Shown one piece after another: positions 49,922 to 58,647 of a stretch of DNA of 64,000 nucleotides. Source of the DNA: Dactylosporangium sp040605635. Lineage in GTDB: Bacteria > Actinomycetota > Actinomycetes > Mycobacteriales > Micromonosporaceae. Location of the stretch: positions 105,591 through 169,590 of the forward strand of contig NZ_JBEXDG010000018.1 in the NCBI RefSeq assembly GCF_040605635.1, written 5' to 3'. The notes below the pieces were generated by a model. The model had not been told where the DNA came from, ran no database searches, and saw only the letters and a program-made list of their open reading frames with translations. Position 1 is the first letter of the stretch; the number at the start of each line of letters is the position of its first letter. The position numbers and the translations under genes were made by a program.

Positions 49922-51144
49922 GCGGCATCGACCAGGCAGCCGGCGGCATCGACCGGGCGGCGCGGCTGGCGCTGGCCCATCTGGTCGAGCCCGGCAGCCG
50001 GGAGCTCGGCCTGCTGGTGCGGGGCGTCGGTGCGCCGGAGGCGCTGATCCTGGCGCTGCACGGGGTCGGCGTCACCGAGGCGTTCGCGGGCGCTGTCCGG
50101 GCCCGGCTGAACGCCGCCGGGATCGGGCCGGGCACCGGCTCCGCCGACGCGTGGGGCGAGTTGGTCGCGCGCACCCTCGCGGACACGATGACGGAGCGGG
50201 CCGGTCAGCTGGGCGCGCGGATCGTCACGGCCACCGACGACGAGTGGCCCCGGGCCGTCGACGACCTCACCCGCGTCAGCCGCGAGGGTGCCGACGCCCT
50301 GCGCCGCGACACCGACCCGCCGCTGTGCCTGTGGGTGCGCGGCCCGGTCCGGCTGGGGGAGGCCCTGGAGCGGTCCGTGTCCATCGTCGGCGCACGGGCG
50401 ATGACGGGCTATGGGCAGTTCGTCGCGTCGGAGCTCGCGTTCGGGCTGGCGGAGCGCGGCTGGGCGGTGGTGTCCGGCGGCGCGCTCGGCGTCGACGTCA
50501 CCGCGCACCGGGGCGCGCTCGGTGCCGGCGGGGTGACCTGCGCGGTGCTCGCCTGCGGCATCGACCAGGTGTATCCGGTGTCCAACTCGGCCGTGTTCGA
50601 GCGGATCGCGGAGGAGGGGATCCTGCTGACCGAGTGGCCGCCGGGCACCCGGCCGCACAAGACCAGGTTCCTGACCCGCAACCGCGTCATCGCCGCCGCG
50701 ACCCGCGGCACCGTCATGGTCGAGGCGGGCTCCCGCAGCGGCGCCCGCAACACACTCGGCTACGCACGGCGGCTGGAGCGCTCGGCGATGGTGGTGCCGG
50801 GCCCGATCACCTCGGCGATGTCGGTCGGCTGCCACGTCGAGCTGCGCACCCCCGGCACCGTCCTGGTCACCCGCGTCGACGAGATCGTGGAGGAGGTCGG
50901 CCGTCTGGGCGAGCTCGCCGACCCGATCCACGGCGAGGAGCGCCCCGAGGACGCGCTCGACGCCGTCCAGGCCCGCGTCCTCGACGCCGTCGCCCCGCGG
51001 ACGGTCCGCTCGGCCGAGGAGATCGCGGCCCTCGCGGGCGTGGCCGGCCGCGACGCCCGGCGCAGCCTGCCCGTCCTGGAGCAGCACGGCTTCATCGTGC
51101 GCGCCGACGGCGGCTACCGCCTCGCCCCCAGGCCCCGCTCATGA
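49918..51144 (+). CDS. dprA: DNA-processing protein DprA
   Basis: DprA loads RecA on incoming single-stranded DNA. The 408-residue product has a Rossmann core with SIVGARAMTGYGQFVASELAFGLAERGW near 155, VSGGALGVDVTAHRGAL near 190, LACGIDQVYP and FLTRNRVIAAATRGTVMVEAGSRSGARNTL near 245. A C-terminal winged helix follows (VRSAEEIAALAGVAGRDARRSLPVLEQHGFIVRADGGY). ATG 49918 has AAGGAGAGG upstream and overlaps the comM stop. Its 3' end is duplicated downstream. Confidence 0.94.
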   Translation: MSGIDQAAGGIDRAARLALAHLVEPGSRELGLLVRGVGAPEALILALHGVGVTEAFAGAVRARLNAAGIGPGTGSADAWGELVARTLADTMTERAGQLGARIVTATDDEWPRAVDDLTRVSREGADALRRDTDPPLCLWVRGPVRLGEALERSVSIVGARAMTGYGQFVASELAFGLAERGWAVVSGGALGVDVTAHRGALGAGGVTCAVLACGIDQVYPVSNSAVFERIAEEGILLTEWPPGTRPHKTRFLTRNRVIAAATRGTVMVEAGSRSGARNTLGYARRLERSAMVVPGPITSAMSVGCHVELRTPGTVLVTRVDEIVEEVGRLGELADPIHGEERPEDALDAVQARVLDAVAPRTVRSAEEIAALAGVAGRDARRSLPVLEQHGFIVRADGGYRLAPRPRS

Positions 51145-51392
51145 CGGCCGCCCGTCTCACCGTCACGGAAGGCGCGGCGGCCGCGTTCGCCGTCCTCGTG
51201 CCCGGTCCGCCGCCCGCCGCCCGCCGCCCGCCGCCCGCCGTGCCTGTCGTGTTGGAGCAGCGCGGCTCCGTCGTGCGCGACGACGGCGGGTTGCTGGGCC
51301 GTCCCCAGGAGCCGCTCGTGACGGTGGCCTCTCTTGCCTTCGCGGAAGGGCGGGCCGTTGCGTTCGTGCGCTTCGTGTCCGGTCGGTCCCGC
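51069..51392. repeat. diverged tandem duplication of the dprA 3' end
   Basis: The last part of dprA plus about 75 bp of downstream DNA (about 51069-51215) recurs, diverged, at about 51245-51392, offset 176-177 bp. Matching anchors are TGGAGCAG (51077, 51253), the VVRDDGG-type coding stretch, and the bases around the stop CTC(A/G)TGACGG (51138, 51315). The offset is not a multiple of three and the second copy has lost the dprA frame and stop. Confidence 0.75.
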
Positions 51393-51722
51393 CCAGGGGT
51401 GGCCTTGGCCGGGATCGGTGCGGACCGGGTCGCCTCGTCCAAGGGCGGTCGGCCCGGGCCGCGTCAGCCGGGATCGGTCAGGCCCGAGTCGCCTCGTCCA
51501 AGGGCGGTCGGCCCGGGGCCGCGTCAGCCGGGATCGGTCAGGCCCGAGTTGCCTCATCCAGGGACGGTCCGGACCGGCTCAGGCCGTCCGAGGGTGGCCT
51601 GGACCGGGGCAGTCCGTCCGAGGGCGGTCTGGACCGGGTCGGTTCGTCCGAGGGTGGTCCGGCCCGGGGCCGGACCGGGCCGGGTTGCTCTCGTCGGGGG
51701 CGGTTCGTGTGGGGCTGCCGGG
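51145..51722. other. 578-bp repeat-filled gap between dprA and an aminotransferase gene
   Basis: Besides the dprA 3'-end copy it holds a 59-60-bp tandem repeat (51429-51547) and degenerate CCGTCCGAGGGYGGTCTGGACC-like units to about 51690. Several frames stay open because of base composition only. I see no start site or recognisable protein and call no gene. Confidence 0.6.
51429..51547. repeat. 59/60-bp tandem repeat, two near-identical copies plus decayed third
   Basis: Copy 1 51429-51487, copy 2 51488-51547 (one extra G), each beginning GTCGCCTCGTCCAAGGGCGG. A third, strongly diverged copy starts at 51548. Confidence 0.9.
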
Positions 51723-52901
51723 TCAGAGGCGGCGGAGGCGGGTGATCGCTTCCTCGATGACCTCGTCGCGCTTGCAGAAGGCGAAGCGCACGATGTGCCG
51801 GCCCGCGGACGCGTCGTCGTAGAAGACCTGGGTGGGGACGGCGACCACGCCGCAGCGTTCCGGCAGGGCGAGGCAGAAGTCGACGCCGTCGGTGCCGCCG
51901 AGGGGTCTGATGTCGGCGGTGACGAAGTAGGTGCCCTCCGAGCGCAGGACGGCGAAGCCGGCGGCGGTCAGGCCCTCGCAGAGCCGGTCGCGCTTGGCCT
52001 GCAGCCCGTCGCGGAACTGTTCGTAGTAGGACGGCGGGGAGTTCAAGGCGACCGCCACCGCAGGCTGGAGCGGGCCCGCGTTGACGAAGGTGAGGAACTG
52101 CTTGACGCGCAGCGCGGCGGAGACCAGGTCGCGCGGGCCGCAGATCCAGCCGATCTTCCAGCCGGTGCACGAGAAGGTCTTGCCGGCCGAGGAGATCTGC
52201 AGCGTCCGGGCGCGCATGCCGGGCAGCGACGCGATCGGCACGTGCGGCGCGTCGGCGTCGGTGAAGACCAGGTGCTCGTAGACCTCGTCGGTGACGGCGA
52301 CCGCGTCGAACTCCTCGCAGAGCGCGGCGATCTGCGCCAGCTCGTCCGGGGTGAAGACCTTGCCGGTCGGGTTGTGGGGGGAGTTGAGCAGGACGAGCCG
52401 GGTCCGGGGGCCGAAGGCCGCGCGCAGCTCGGCCGGGTCGAAGGCGTAGCCGCCGTCGTGCGCGCGCAGGGTCACCGGGCGGCGGACCGCGCCGGCGAGG
52501 GCGATCGACGCGGCGTAGGAGTCGTAGTAGGGCTCGAAGCAGACGACCTCGTCCCCGGCCTCGCACAGGGCGAGGATGGCGGCGGCGATCGCCTCGGTCG
52601 CGCCGGCCGTGACGATGATCTCGCCGTCGGGGTCGTAGTCCAGGCCCCAGAAGGCCTTCTGGTGCGCGGAGACGGCGGCGCGCAGTTCGGGGACGCCGGG
52701 GCCCGGCGGGTACTGGTTGCGGCCCGAGTGGATCGCCGCCGCTGCCGCGTCGAGCATGGCGGCGGGGCCGTCGGTGTCCGGGAAGCCCTGGCCGAGGTTG
52801 ACCGCGCCGGTGCGCACGGCCAGTGCCGACATCTCCGCGAAGATGGTCGTGCCGAAGGGGCGCATCCGGGCGACGAGTTGATCACGCGTGGCGTCAGTCA
52901 C
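51723..52901 (-). CDS. class I/II aminotransferase (DapC-like, N-succinyldiaminopimelate aminotransferase family)
   Basis: A 392-residue PLP enzyme. VNLGQGFPDTDGP near 34, EIIVTAGATEAI near 93, LLNSPHNPTGKVF near 165, VTDEVYEHLVF near 194 and the PLP lysine in ISSAGKTFSCTGWKIGW near 232 place it with DapC and kynurenine/methionine aminotransferases. DapC (lysine and cell-wall diaminopimelate route) is the likeliest role in actinobacteria but is not proven. GTG 52901 is the first start consistent with homology. Confidence 0.88.
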   Translation of the reverse strand: MTDATRDQLVARMRPFGTTIFAEMSALAVRTGAVNLGQGFPDTDGPAAMLDAAAAAIHSGRNQYPPGPGVPELRAAVSAHQKAFWGLDYDPDGEIIVTAGATEAIAAAILALCEAGDEVVCFEPYYDSYAASIALAGAVRRPVTLRAHDGGYAFDPAELRAAFGPRTRLVLLNSPHNPTGKVFTPDELAQIAALCEEFDAVAVTDEVYEHLVFTDADAPHVPIASLPGMRARTLQISSAGKTFSCTGWKIGWICGPRDLVSAALRVKQFLTFVNAGPLQPAVAVALNSPPSYYEQFRDGLQAKRDRLCEGLTAAGFAVLRSEGTYFVTADIRPLGGTDGVDFCLALPERCGVVAVPTQVFYDDASAGRHIVRFAFCKRDEVIEEAITRLRRL

Positions 52902-53045
52902 CCGTCGAGTATGCGACGCCGGTCACCGCCGCGTTCCCGGAGGACCTTCTCCCAGGCCGTTCATCCGGATCCCGCCGCGGTCCGCTCCTGGTGCCCTCCT
53001 GGAGATCTCCGGGTTCGCGGAGTGGCGGGGATCATCCGGAGGGCC

Positions 53046-53051
53046 TACCGT
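53046..53051 (+). promoter_or_regulatory. -10 hexamer TACCGT upstream of the repeat-rich membrane protein
   Basis: TACCGT ends 8 nt before GTG 53060, again suggesting a leaderless or nearly leaderless mRNA. Confidence 0.35.
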
Positions 53052-53059
53052 GACGGACC

Positions 53060-53974
53060 GTGGATGGACGCCGGAACTTCTCCCCGGACCCGGATGCGGA
53101 ACCCCGCTGGTATCCGGACGACCGTGGATACGACGAGCGTGGCCGTGACGACCGCCGTGACGACCGCCTCGATGACCGCCGGGACGACCGGTCGCGCGAC
53201 GAGCGTGGGTACGGGGACGACCGCGGCTACACGCCGACGCGGTATGCCGACGACCGTGAGTACGACGACGGCTACCGGGTCCCCGAGCCGCGCGGCGCGT
53301 CCCGTGGTTACGGCGACCCGTCGGCGTACGGCGACAGCCCGAGCGGGCAGTTCAGCGCTCCGCTCCCGCCCGCACCCGAGGTCCCCGACCCCGCCGCCGA
53401 GTCGGTCTCAAGGTCGCGGCGGTCCGAGGCGATCGACCGCAGCGCCCTGCAGCGGCCGGTGTCCGGTGGTGCCCCGGGCGCTCCCGCGGGTGCGCTCCCG
53501 CCGCCGGTGACGGTGCCGACGGTGTCTTCCGGGCCGCCGGGGGGTTTCGGTCAGCCGAGCTCGCCCGCGGGGGCGCCGGGGAGTTTCGGTCAGCAGAACT
53601 CGTTCGCCGCGCCGACCACGCTGACCGCCGCGGTGCCGCCACCGTCGCAGGCCGCGGGCGTCGAGCCGGGCGGCGCCGTGTACCGGTCGAAGCGTCCCGG
53701 GCTGGCCGTCGCGCTGGTGGTGCTCACGGTCATCTTCGAGGTGCCGGTGCTGCGGCTGTTCCTGACCGCGATGACCGCCGACAAGATCGAGGCGTCGGGC
53801 ACCCTCGCGAGCATCTTCATGATCCTGGGGCTGCCGATGTTCGCCCTGGGTCTGTACGGCCTGATCGGCGGCGCCGCCGCCTCCGCCCCAGGGGTGCGGG
53901 CCTGGTCGCGGACCCCGCTGGCGTACCTGCCGGTGGCGGTGCTGCTGTTCATCGCGGCCGCCCTGTCCACCTGA
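53060..53974 (+). CDS. membrane protein with disordered Asp/Arg/Tyr-repeat N-terminus
   Basis: 304 residues. Residues 1-85 are highly charged repeats (GYDERGRDDRRDDRLDDRRD), close in style to the lepB extension at 39719. Residues 85-205 are Pro/Ala/Gly/Ser-rich. Residues 210-304 carry three hydrophobic helices (LAVALVVLTVIFEVPVLRLFL, IFMILGLPMFALGLYGLIGG, LAYLPVAVLLFIAAAL). No named family recognised. The stop region is duplicated in tandem downstream. Confidence 0.75.
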   Translation: MDGRRNFSPDPDAEPRWYPDDRGYDERGRDDRRDDRLDDRRDDRSRDERGYGDDRGYTPTRYADDREYDDGYRVPEPRGASRGYGDPSAYGDSPSGQFSAPLPPAPEVPDPAAESVSRSRRSEAIDRSALQRPVSGGAPGAPAGALPPPVTVPTVSSGPPGGFGQPSSPAGAPGSFGQQNSFAAPTTLTAAVPPPSQAAGVEPGGAVYRSKRPGLAVALVVLTVIFEVPVLRLFLTAMTADKIEASGTLASIFMILGLPMFALGLYGLIGGAAASAPGVRAWSRTPLAYLPVAVLLFIAAALST

Positions 53975-54018
53975 GCGACCGCCCTGTCCACCTGAGCGGA
54001 CACCGGTCCGCCTGAGCC
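53958..54018. repeat. 21-bp tandem duplication spanning the stop codon, with a third decayed copy
   Basis: CCGCCCTGTCCACCTGAGCG at 53958-53977 (includes the TGA) recurs exactly at 53979-53998, and a diverged third copy lies at 54003-54018. Confidence 0.9.
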
Positions 54019-54090
54019 AGGGCGCCTGCCCCACGCGAACCATCGGGACCCGTCGGCCACAGGCCGGCGGGTCGCCACCGTCCGCGCCGG

Positions 54091-54122
54091 ATGACCGGAT
54101 GACCGGATGACCGGATGACCGG
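54091..54122. repeat. 8-bp tandem repeat ATGACCGG x4
   Basis: Four perfect tandem copies of ATGACCGG in the gap upstream of rpsB. Confidence 0.95.
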
Positions 54123-54283
54123 CACGCACCTCCGCAGGGGGCTGAGCGGGCGCCGGCTCAGCCTTGTCCCGGGCGGCGCGGGTCCGGCCGTCAGCGGCCG
54201 CGTGGCCGGCGCCGGCGAGCGTGCGGCAGGAGGGCTTGCCGCGGCAGGTGGGGGCGGATTCGTGGGTCGGCAGCGACTGCGCG

Positions 54284-54316
54284 TACACTTCCGGACGGCG
54301 ACCGTGCACGCACGGT
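54284..54316 (+). promoter_or_regulatory. rpsB -10 candidate and adjacent palindrome
   Basis: TACACT (54284-54289) is followed 11 nt later by the perfect 16-bp palindrome ACCGTGCACGCACGGT (54301-54316), placing the palindrome at the 5' end of the predicted rpsB transcript. Confidence 0.45.
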
Positions 54317-54500
54317 CGACCTCGCGCGCCCTCCCGCAGCCCGCCGCTTTCTCGCCGGGCGAGAGATCCAGGGCGGCGGCCGCCCTGGTCCCGATCCGCA
54401 GCCTCGTGCTGACCTCGGGTGAGACGGCCGACGACCGGGCGCCAGGACGGCGGACCGACCGGACCGCCGTGGAAACCAGGATCGAAAGGATCCCGCGAAC

Positions 54501-55343
54501 ATGGCTGTAACCATGCGCCAGCTGCTGGAAAGCGGCGTGCACTTCGGGCACCAGACCCGCCGTTGGAACCCGAAGATGAAGCGTTTCATCTTCACGGAGC
54601 GCAACGGTATCTACATCATCGACCTGCGCCAGACCCTCGACTACATCGAGAAGGCCGCCGACTACATCCGCAACACCGTCGCCGAGGGTGGCGCGGTGCT
54701 GTTCGTCGGCACGAAGAAGCAGGCGCAGGAGGCGATCGCCGAGCAGGCGACGCGCGTCGGTCAGCCGTATGTCAACCACCGGTGGCTGGGCGGCATGCTG
54801 ACCAACTTCCAGACCGTCTACAAGCGGCTGCAGCGGATGAAGGAACTCGAGTCCCTCGACCTCACCGGCACCGCGCAGGGTTACACCAAGAAGGAGACCC
54901 TGCAGCTGTCGCGTGAGCAGATCAAGCTGAGCAAGACGCTCGGTGGTCTGCGCGACATGCAGAAGCTCCCGTCGGCGATCTGGGTCATCGACACCAAGAA
55001 GGAGCACATCGCGGTTGACGAGGCCCGCAAGCTGGGCATCCCGGTCATCGCGGTGCTCGACACCAACTGCGACCCCGACGAGGTCGACTTCCCGATCCCG
55101 GGCAACGACGACGCCATCCGCTCCGCCGCACTGCTGACCCGCGTGGTCGCGGACGCGGTCGCGGAAGGGCTCATCGCCCGGTCGGGCCGTTCCACCCGCG
55201 CCGACCAGAAGCCCGAGCCGGGCGTCGTGGCCGGCGACGAGCCGCTCGCTGAGTGGGAGCGTGAGCTGCTCGAGGGTGCCAAGCCCGCGGATGCGGCCCC
55301 CGCTGACGCAGCTCCCGCCGCTGCCGAATCCACCCAGGCCTGA
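54501..55343 (+). CDS. rpsB: 30S ribosomal protein S2
   Basis: 280 residues beginning MAVTMRQLLESGVHFGHQTRRWNPKM, with FVGTKKQAQEAIAEQA, NHRWLGGMLTNFQTV and LDTNCDPDEVDFPIPGNDDAIRS, all S2 hallmarks. An acidic Ala-rich tail is added at the C-terminus. GAAAGGATC lies upstream of ATG 54501. It is followed by tsf as usual. Confidence 0.97.
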   Translation: MAVTMRQLLESGVHFGHQTRRWNPKMKRFIFTERNGIYIIDLRQTLDYIEKAADYIRNTVAEGGAVLFVGTKKQAQEAIAEQATRVGQPYVNHRWLGGMLTNFQTVYKRLQRMKELESLDLTGTAQGYTKKETLQLSREQIKLSKTLGGLRDMQKLPSAIWVIDTKKEHIAVDEARKLGIPVIAVLDTNCDPDEVDFPIPGNDDAIRSAALLTRVVADAVAEGLIARSGRSTRADQKPEPGVVAGDEPLAEWERELLEGAKPADAAPADAAPAAAESTQA

Positions 55344-55370
55344 CAGAGCGAACTCAAGCGAGAGAGAGTC

Positions 55371-56198
55371 ATGTCCAACTTCACCGCCGCGGACGTCAAG
55401 CGACTCCGCGATCTGACCGGCTCCGGCATGATGGACTGCAAGAAGTCGCTCGAGGAGGCCGAGGGCGACTTCGACAAGGCCGTCGAGTTGCTGCGTATCA
55501 AGGGTGCCAAGGACGTCGGCAAGCGTGCCGGGCGGACCACGGCGAACGGCCTTGTCGCGCACGTCGGCTCGGGTCTCGTCGAGATCAACTGTGAGACCGA
55601 CTTCGTCGCCAAGAACGAGGCGTTCGTCGAGCTGGGCACCAAGCTGGCCAAGCACATCGACGAGACCAAGCCGGCCGACGTCGAGGCCCTGCTGGGCTCG
55701 AAGCTCGGCGACAGCACGGTGGCCGAGCTGATCCAGATCGAGTCGGCCCGTATCGGCGAGAAGCTCGTCATCAACCGCCTCGCGGTGCTGGGCTCGCCGG
55801 TGGCGATCTACATGCACCGCAAGAGCCCGGACCTGCCTCCGCAGGTCGGCGTGGCCGTCGAGTTCACCGGCAAGGACGACGAGGCCGCCGTGGCCGACGC
55901 CCGCGGTGTCGCGATGCAGATCGCGGCCATGCGGCCGAAGTACCTGACCCGCGACGCCGTCCCGGCGGACGTCGTGGAGTCGGAGCGCCGCATCGCCGAG
56001 CAGACCGCTCGCGAGGAGGGCAAGCCGGAAGGCGCCCTGCCGAAGATCATCGAGGGCCGGGTCAACGGCTTCTTCAAGGACTTCGTCCTCGTCGAGCAGC
56101 CGTCGGTCAGCGACAACAAGAAAACGGTCAAGCAGGTGCTGGCGGAAGCCGGCATCGAGGTGACACGGTTCGTCCACTTCGAGGTCGGCCAGGCCTGA
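55371..56198 (+). CDS. tsf: elongation factor Ts
   Basis: Nucleotide exchange factor for EF-Tu. 275 residues: FTAADVKRLRDLTGSGMMDCKKSLEEAEGDFDKAVELLR, then VEINCETDFVAKNEAF near 69. This is the two-subdomain form with the C-terminal dimer region. GAGAGAG lies about 6 nt before ATG 55371. Cotranscribed with rpsB (27-nt gap) and followed by a hairpin. Confidence 0.97.
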   Translation: MSNFTAADVKRLRDLTGSGMMDCKKSLEEAEGDFDKAVELLRIKGAKDVGKRAGRTTANGLVAHVGSGLVEINCETDFVAKNEAFVELGTKLAKHIDETKPADVEALLGSKLGDSTVAELIQIESARIGEKLVINRLAVLGSPVAIYMHRKSPDLPPQVGVAVEFTGKDDEAAVADARGVAMQIAAMRPKYLTRDAVPADVVESERRIAEQTAREEGKPEGALPKIIEGRVNGFFKDFVLVEQPSVSDNKKTVKQVLAEAGIEVTRFVHFEVGQA

Positions 56199-56210
56199 TA
56201 GCAGGGCGCG

Positions 56211-56251
56211 GAGGGGGTCACGGAATCCACACTGGATGCCGGGACCCCCTC
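56211..56251 (+). terminator. two-part hairpin after tsf
   Basis: Outer 9-bp stem GAGGGGGTC (56211-56219) / GACCCCCTC (56243-56251) enclosing an inner ATCCA/TGGAT stem. It lies 12 nt after the tsf stop and before pyrH. Confidence 0.7.
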
Positions 56252-56310
56252 GTCATATCCCGAGACCAGCAGACCCGACGCGGCAGAACGGACACGGAGA
56301 GGTTGCCCAG

Positions 56311-57102
56311 ATGACGCAGACCGCTGTGGAAGTGGCAAGGCAGGCATTGACGCCGGCCCCGATCGGGGTGCGGCGCGTCGTGCTGAAGCTCTCCGGCGAG
56401 GTGTTCGGCGGTGGCGCGGTCGGCGTCGACCCGAACGTGGTGCGGCACATGGCCCGCCAGATCGCGACCGTGGTCCGCCGCGGCGTCCAGGTGGCCGTCG
56501 TCGTCGGTGGTGGCAACTTCTTCCGCGGCGCGGAGCTGTCCCGGGCCGGCATGGACCGGTCCCGCGCGGACTACATGGGGATGCTCGGCACCGTCATGAA
56601 CTGCCTCGCCCTGCAGGACTTCCTGGAGAAGGAAGGCATCGACACGCGGGTGCAGAGCGCGATCAGCATGGCCCAGGTCGCCGAGCCGTACATCCCGCGC
56701 CGCGCCATCCGGCACCTGGAGAAGGGCCGGGTCGTCATCTTCGGCGCCGGCGCCGGCATGCCGTACTTCTCGACCGACACCGTCGCCGTGCAGCGGGCGC
56801 TGGAGATCCACGCCCACACGGTCCTGATGAGCAAGAACGGGGTCGACGGTGTGTACACGGCCGACCCGCGCACCGACCCGACGGCGCGCAAGCTCGACAG
56901 CCTGACGTTCGCCGAGGCCCTGCTCCAGGGGCTTCGGGTGGTCGACCAGACCGCATTCAGCCTCTGCCAGGAAAACGCGCTGCCGATGCTCGTGTTCGGC
57001 GCCGAGGGGGAGGACAGCGTGGCTCGCGCGTTGAGTGGTGAGAGGATCGGCACGCTCATCACCGCCGAGCCCGTCCCGGATCGAGGAGGAAAGTCCACGT
57101 GA
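56311..57102 (+). CDS. pyrH: uridylate kinase PyrH
   Basis: Phosphorylates UMP to UDP. 263 residues: VVLKLSGEVFGGG near 24, VAVVVGGGNFFRG near 63, RSRADYMGMLGTVMNCLALQDFLE near 85 and SKNGVDGVYTADPRTDPTA near 172. ATG 56311 is chosen over an upstream ATG at 56236 that lies in the terminator region; AGAGG lies upstream. Overlaps frr by 4 nt (GTGA). Confidence 0.96.
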   Translation: MTQTAVEVARQALTPAPIGVRRVVLKLSGEVFGGGAVGVDPNVVRHMARQIATVVRRGVQVAVVVGGGNFFRGAELSRAGMDRSRADYMGMLGTVMNCLALQDFLEKEGIDTRVQSAISMAQVAEPYIPRRAIRHLEKGRVVIFGAGAGMPYFSTDTVAVQRALEIHAHTVLMSKNGVDGVYTADPRTDPTARKLDSLTFAEALLQGLRVVDQTAFSLCQENALPMLVFGAEGEDSVARALSGERIGTLITAEPVPDRGGKST

Positions 57103-57656
57103 TCGAAGAAGCTCTCTTCGAGGCCGAAGAGAAGATGGAGCGCGCGGTCGAGCACGCCAAGGAGGAGTTCGCGGTCATCCGGACCGGCCGAGCGACCCCG
57201 GCGATGTTCGGCAAGGTGATGGTCGACTACTACGGCACGCCCACCCCGCTGCCGCAGATGTCGTCGATCGCCGTCCCGGAGCCGCGTATGGCGATCATCA
57301 AGCCGTACGACGCCAGCGTGATCGGCGCGATGGAGAGGGCGATCCGCGACTCGGACCTGGGGGTCAACCCCAACAATGAGGGTACCCAGATCCGGATCAA
57401 CCTGCCCCAGATGACCGAGGAGCGCCGCCGCGAGATGATCAAGGTCGCCCGGCACAAGGCCGAGGAAGCCAAGATCGCCGTGCGCAACGTTCGCCGCAAG
57501 GCGAAAGAGGAGATCGACCGCATCGTCAAGGACGGCGAGGCGGGTGAGGACGACGGGCGCCGCGGTGAGAAGGAGCTCGACGACCTGACCGCCCGGTTCG
57601 TCACCCAGATCGACGAGCTGCTCAAACACAAGGAATCAGAGCTCCTCGAGGTCTGA
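57099..57656 (+). CDS. frr: ribosome recycling factor
   Basis: Splits post-termination ribosomes with EF-G. 185 residues: MIEEALFEAEEKMERAVEHAKEEFAVIRTGRATPAM, with IRINLPQMTEERRREMIKVARHKAEEAKIAVRNVRRKAKEEI. GTG 57099 overlaps the pyrH stop; GGAGGA lies upstream. Its TGA overlaps the cdsA ATG by one base. Confidence 0.97.
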   Translation: MIEEALFEAEEKMERAVEHAKEEFAVIRTGRATPAMFGKVMVDYYGTPTPLPQMSSIAVPEPRMAIIKPYDASVIGAMERAIRDSDLGVNPNNEGTQIRINLPQMTEERRREMIKVARHKAEEAKIAVRNVRRKAKEEIDRIVKDGEAGEDDGRRGEKELDDLTARFVTQIDELLKHKESELLEV

Positions 57657-58588
57657 TGACGCCCCCCGGTAACCCTTCGACCAGGGCGCGGCACGCTGAT
57701 GCCGCGCCCGAGGCGTCTATGCCCGAGCAAGAAGCACCCGCGCAACCCGAGCAGAAGCCTAAGCGCCGCGCCGGGCGCAACCTGCCGGCCGCCATCGGCG
57801 TCGGCGCCGCGCTCGGCGGTGCGGTCATCGCCTCGCTCTTCGTGTGGATCCCGGCGTTCCTCGCCCTGGTCGTGGCCGCCGTCGCGGTCGGCATCTGGGA
57901 GATGGTCCGGGCCGTCAGCGTGAACAAGGCCCGCCCGCCGCTGGTACCGCTGCTGATCGGCGGGCCGGCCATGGTGGTCCTGGCGTGGTTCGGCGGCGCC
58001 GACATGCTGCCCGTCGGCCTGCTCGGGACGCTGCTGGTCGTGTTCGTGTGGCGGTTCGCCGACGGCGCCCGCGACTACCAGCGCGACGTCACCGCCGGCG
58101 CCCTGATCGCGGTCTACGTGCCGTTCCTGGGCGCGTTCGCCGCCCTGCTCGCGCACCCCGGCCAGGAGGTGTCCGACGGCGCGGCGCGGGTCCTGGTGAC
58201 GGTCGTCGCGGTTGTACTGTCCGACACCGGCGGATACGCGACGGGCGTCTTCCTCGGCAGGCACCCGATGGCGCCGTCGGTGAGCCCGGCGAAGTCGTGG
58301 GAGGGCTTCGCGGGGTCGGTCGTCTGGACCGGTGCCGGCAGTGCGGTGGCGCTGCCGCTGATGGTGTCCGGCGCCACGTGGTGGCACGGGGTCGTCTTCG
58401 GCGTCGCGGTCTCGGCCGCGTCGGTGCTCGGCGATCTGGGCGAGTCGTTGATCAAGCGCGACCTGGGCGTCAAGGACATGAGCAACCTGCTGCCCGGGCA
58501 CGGCGGGCTGATGGACCGGCTCGACTCGATCCTGCTCGCCCTGCCGACCGCATATGCCGTCCTGGCGTTCCTGGTGCCCCCGTCCTAG
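57656..58588 (+). CDS. cdsA: phosphatidate cytidylyltransferase CdsA
   Basis: Makes CDP-diacylglycerol from phosphatidate and CTP at the membrane. 310 residues with about 8 helices, a hydrophilic N-terminal 45 residues, and the CDS signature VLGDLGESLIKRDLGVKDMSNLLPGHGGLMDRLDS near 255-290. ATG 57656 overlaps the frr stop. An internal ATG at 57719 is a less likely start. Confidence 0.95.
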   Translation: MTPPGNPSTRARHADAAPEASMPEQEAPAQPEQKPKRRAGRNLPAAIGVGAALGGAVIASLFVWIPAFLALVVAAVAVGIWEMVRAVSVNKARPPLVPLLIGGPAMVVLAWFGGADMLPVGLLGTLLVVFVWRFADGARDYQRDVTAGALIAVYVPFLGAFAALLAHPGQEVSDGAARVLVTVVAVVLSDTGGYATGVFLGRHPMAPSVSPAKSWEGFAGSVVWTGAGSAVALPLMVSGATWWHGVVFGVAVSAASVLGDLGESLIKRDLGVKDMSNLLPGHGGLMDRLDSILLALPTAYAVLAFLVPPS

Positions 58589-58647
58589 TGCCCTTGGCCA
58601 GCGGTACTGAAGATCACGCGACTCGGCATGGGACACTTGAAGACGTC

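Larger units (their letters stand above)
53975..54500 (+). other. 526-bp region: repeats, rpsB promoter and leader
   Basis: Contains the stop-region repeats, an ATGACCGG x4 tract, a candidate -10 TACACT (54284-54289), a 16-bp palindrome and a roughly 200-nt leader before rpsB. No ORF with a credible start is seen. Confidence 0.5.

Noticed and set aside
51092..51442. 116-codon minus-strand frame downstream of dprA
   Set aside because: It lies on the duplicated dprA 3' end and repeats, has no start signal and no recognisable sequence.
49245..53510. 1421-codon plus-strand open frame across comM, dprA, the repeat gap and an antisense aminotransferase
   Set aside because: It crosses several well-supported genes in other frames and its product is low-complexity; it is open because of base composition.
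53949..56177. 742-codon minus-strand frame opposite rpsB and tsf
   Set aside because: Shadow of two highly conserved genes; no motif or ribosome site.
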